DNA of 64,000 bases from Liolophura sinensis (taxonomy: Eukaryota; Mollusca; Polyplacophora; Chitonida; Chitonidae), in contig NC_088304.1 in NCBI RefSeq assembly GCF_032854445.1, positions 11,049,704 to 11,113,703 on the forward strand, written 5' to 3'. The position numbers and the translations under genes were made by a program. The notes under the pieces were generated by a model. That model searched no databases. It saw only the letters and a program-made list of their open reading frames with translations, and was not told the origin of the DNA. Below, piece after piece: positions 62,926-64,000 of the stretch (its first letter is position 1; each line of letters begins with the position of its first letter).

Positions 62926-64000
62926 CTGATGACATGAAAAAAAAAACAACAGATTTATACAGGCTAGAGTCAAGTCTTTAGTTGAAAATTTTGTGAAATA
63001 TGATCTTAATGACTTTCAGTAAAAGAAAAGACGTATTTATTATCAAAATCATCGACATGGTGAACAGCTTAGATATGGGTAAGTCATGATCAGGCAGAAA
63101 GTTACACATGTGTGATAGAAATGTTGAACATGCTAAGAGTCGATCATGTTTAATGAAGAAAAAGAAAATCTGGAATGAAAAGGGAACCAAAAGTCTTCAT
63201 ATGGCGCACGAAAACCATAAATGAGTGGTACAATAATGGGCATGCTAGCCACACATATACGCATATGAGTGCCTAAAATTTTGAGTGTAAATTCATGTAC
63301 CTGTGATGAACGTCATAAAATTGAAAGCGAAATTCTTTTTATGACGAGATAAAGGCCACGGGCGTGATTTGAGTTAAAATCTAAGCTGGGAAATATGAAC
63401 AAGTCACTGAAAACGTGTCAAGTGACGGTCACTGGCGAAAATAGCATAGGTGGGCGTACAAACTGGGTCACGGCGTCTGCTTAATCAGCTGGGTTTTTTT
63501 TCTTCAAATCAGTTCACATCCGTCATTCCACAATGCAAATCAAACAATTTTGATTTTAATTTCTTCTTCTTAGCATTCATATCCATGCGTGGGTTGAGTT
63601 TTTGGTCAACACTTCTTAAGGAAACATAAAAGAATCAAGGCAGGTAGCTTCCAAGGAGATAGGCGTTAACAGGCCTAAATATTTTATAAACAGGTCATGG
63701 CCGGCAACTGCTCATTGCCGCACTCCGTGGTAGAATGTATGCATGACAAGTATTTACACGGTGTCATGCGTAGGTTATGCGGTAGCCCAGAGTGAAGTGT
63801 ATTTAGGTCACGAAATGCAAAGTACATCCGTGTGTTCTTGTTCTTCAAAGCTCGAGAAAACAACAGGTATATATTTTTCTCCAGGGACATCCGCATTGAC
63901 GCCAAACATCTCCGCTCACTGACTGGTCGATCTAACAGACATTGTCAAGCCTGTGACAAACAGGAAATGACGTGGGAGTGCTTTTGCTTTTTTTTTTCTT
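62926..64000. other. Upstream region, first exon not found
   Basis: The gene needs at least a signal-peptide exon, ending with one spare base, before 62925. Candidate hydrophobic starts on the minus strand (for example near 63190) lack a convincing donor in the right phase. No promoter was recognised. The missing exon may lie past 64000. Confidence 0.55.

Noticed and set aside
62978-63190. Minus-strand frame starting MVPFSFQIFFFFIKHD as a signal peptide
   Set aside because: Hydrophobic start but no cleavage-site context and no donor in the required phase. AT-rich sequence gives such frames by chance.
63684-63905. Minus-strand frame as the missing signal-peptide exon
   Set aside because: The translation lacks a clear hydrophobic core near its Met and no donor leaves the one spare base needed by exon 1.

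Overview
This is eukaryotic DNA and almost certainly comes from a marine lophotrochozoan, most likely a mollusc. Coding sequence is broken into many small exons with GT-AG introns. The introns are full of tRNA-derived SINEs with A-box and B-box heads and AAATAAATAAA tails, and of SINE fragments ending in CATTCATTCATTC. I recognise both styles from bivalve and gastropod genomes. The species call rests on repeat recognition and is not proven here.

One enormous gene dominates the window. It lies on the minus strand, from about 62925 (5' side; the true start was not found and may lie beyond 64000) to its stop codon at 2055. I reconstructed 43 coding exons, about 16.1 kb of coding sequence or roughly 5,360 residues. 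I did this by matching splice sites and reading phase at every junction, and 42 of the 43 exons join to their neighbour with a compatible phase. The two exceptions to clean frame are single-base indels, in exon 4 (60694-60799) and exon 13 (53704-53825). The product is a polycystin-1-family receptor-channel. In order it carries an EMI domain, about 14 EGF-like repeats, an unassigned region of about 400 residues, a very large unassigned module encoded mostly by one 3.9-kb exon, two Ig domains, an FN3 domain, several PKD repeats, an REJ region, a GAIN/GPS region, TM1, a PLAT domain, and the ten remaining membrane helices including a PKD-type channel core.

Layout from 5' to 3' on the minus strand: 62.9-61.2 kb EMI; 60.8-51.6 kb EGF exons, mostly alternating 105 and 120-123 nt; 51.7-49.1 kb unassigned extracellular region; 48.6-44.8 kb giant exon (amphipathic helices, Cys-rich basic patch, Ala-rich helices, furin-like sites, two Ig domains); 44.4-43.3 kb FN3; a 9.3-kb intron rich in repeats; 34.0-30.8 kb giant PKD/REJ exon; 28.4-16.5 kb rest of REJ and GAIN; 15.1 kb GPS end and TM1; 13.8 and 8.1 kb the two PLAT exons, separated by an intron holding a broken plus-strand LINE; 7.2-2.06 kb the membrane and channel exons.

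The remaining sequence is intronic or flanking repeat: two solo LTRs (36795-37799 and 58637-59655), each with its own 4-bp target duplication; a decayed LINE (about 8640-13110); many SINEs; at least four families of short dispersed or fold-back elements; and several minisatellites. I see no second protein-coding host gene and no stand-alone tRNA or rRNA gene. No CRISPR array or operon is expected or seen.
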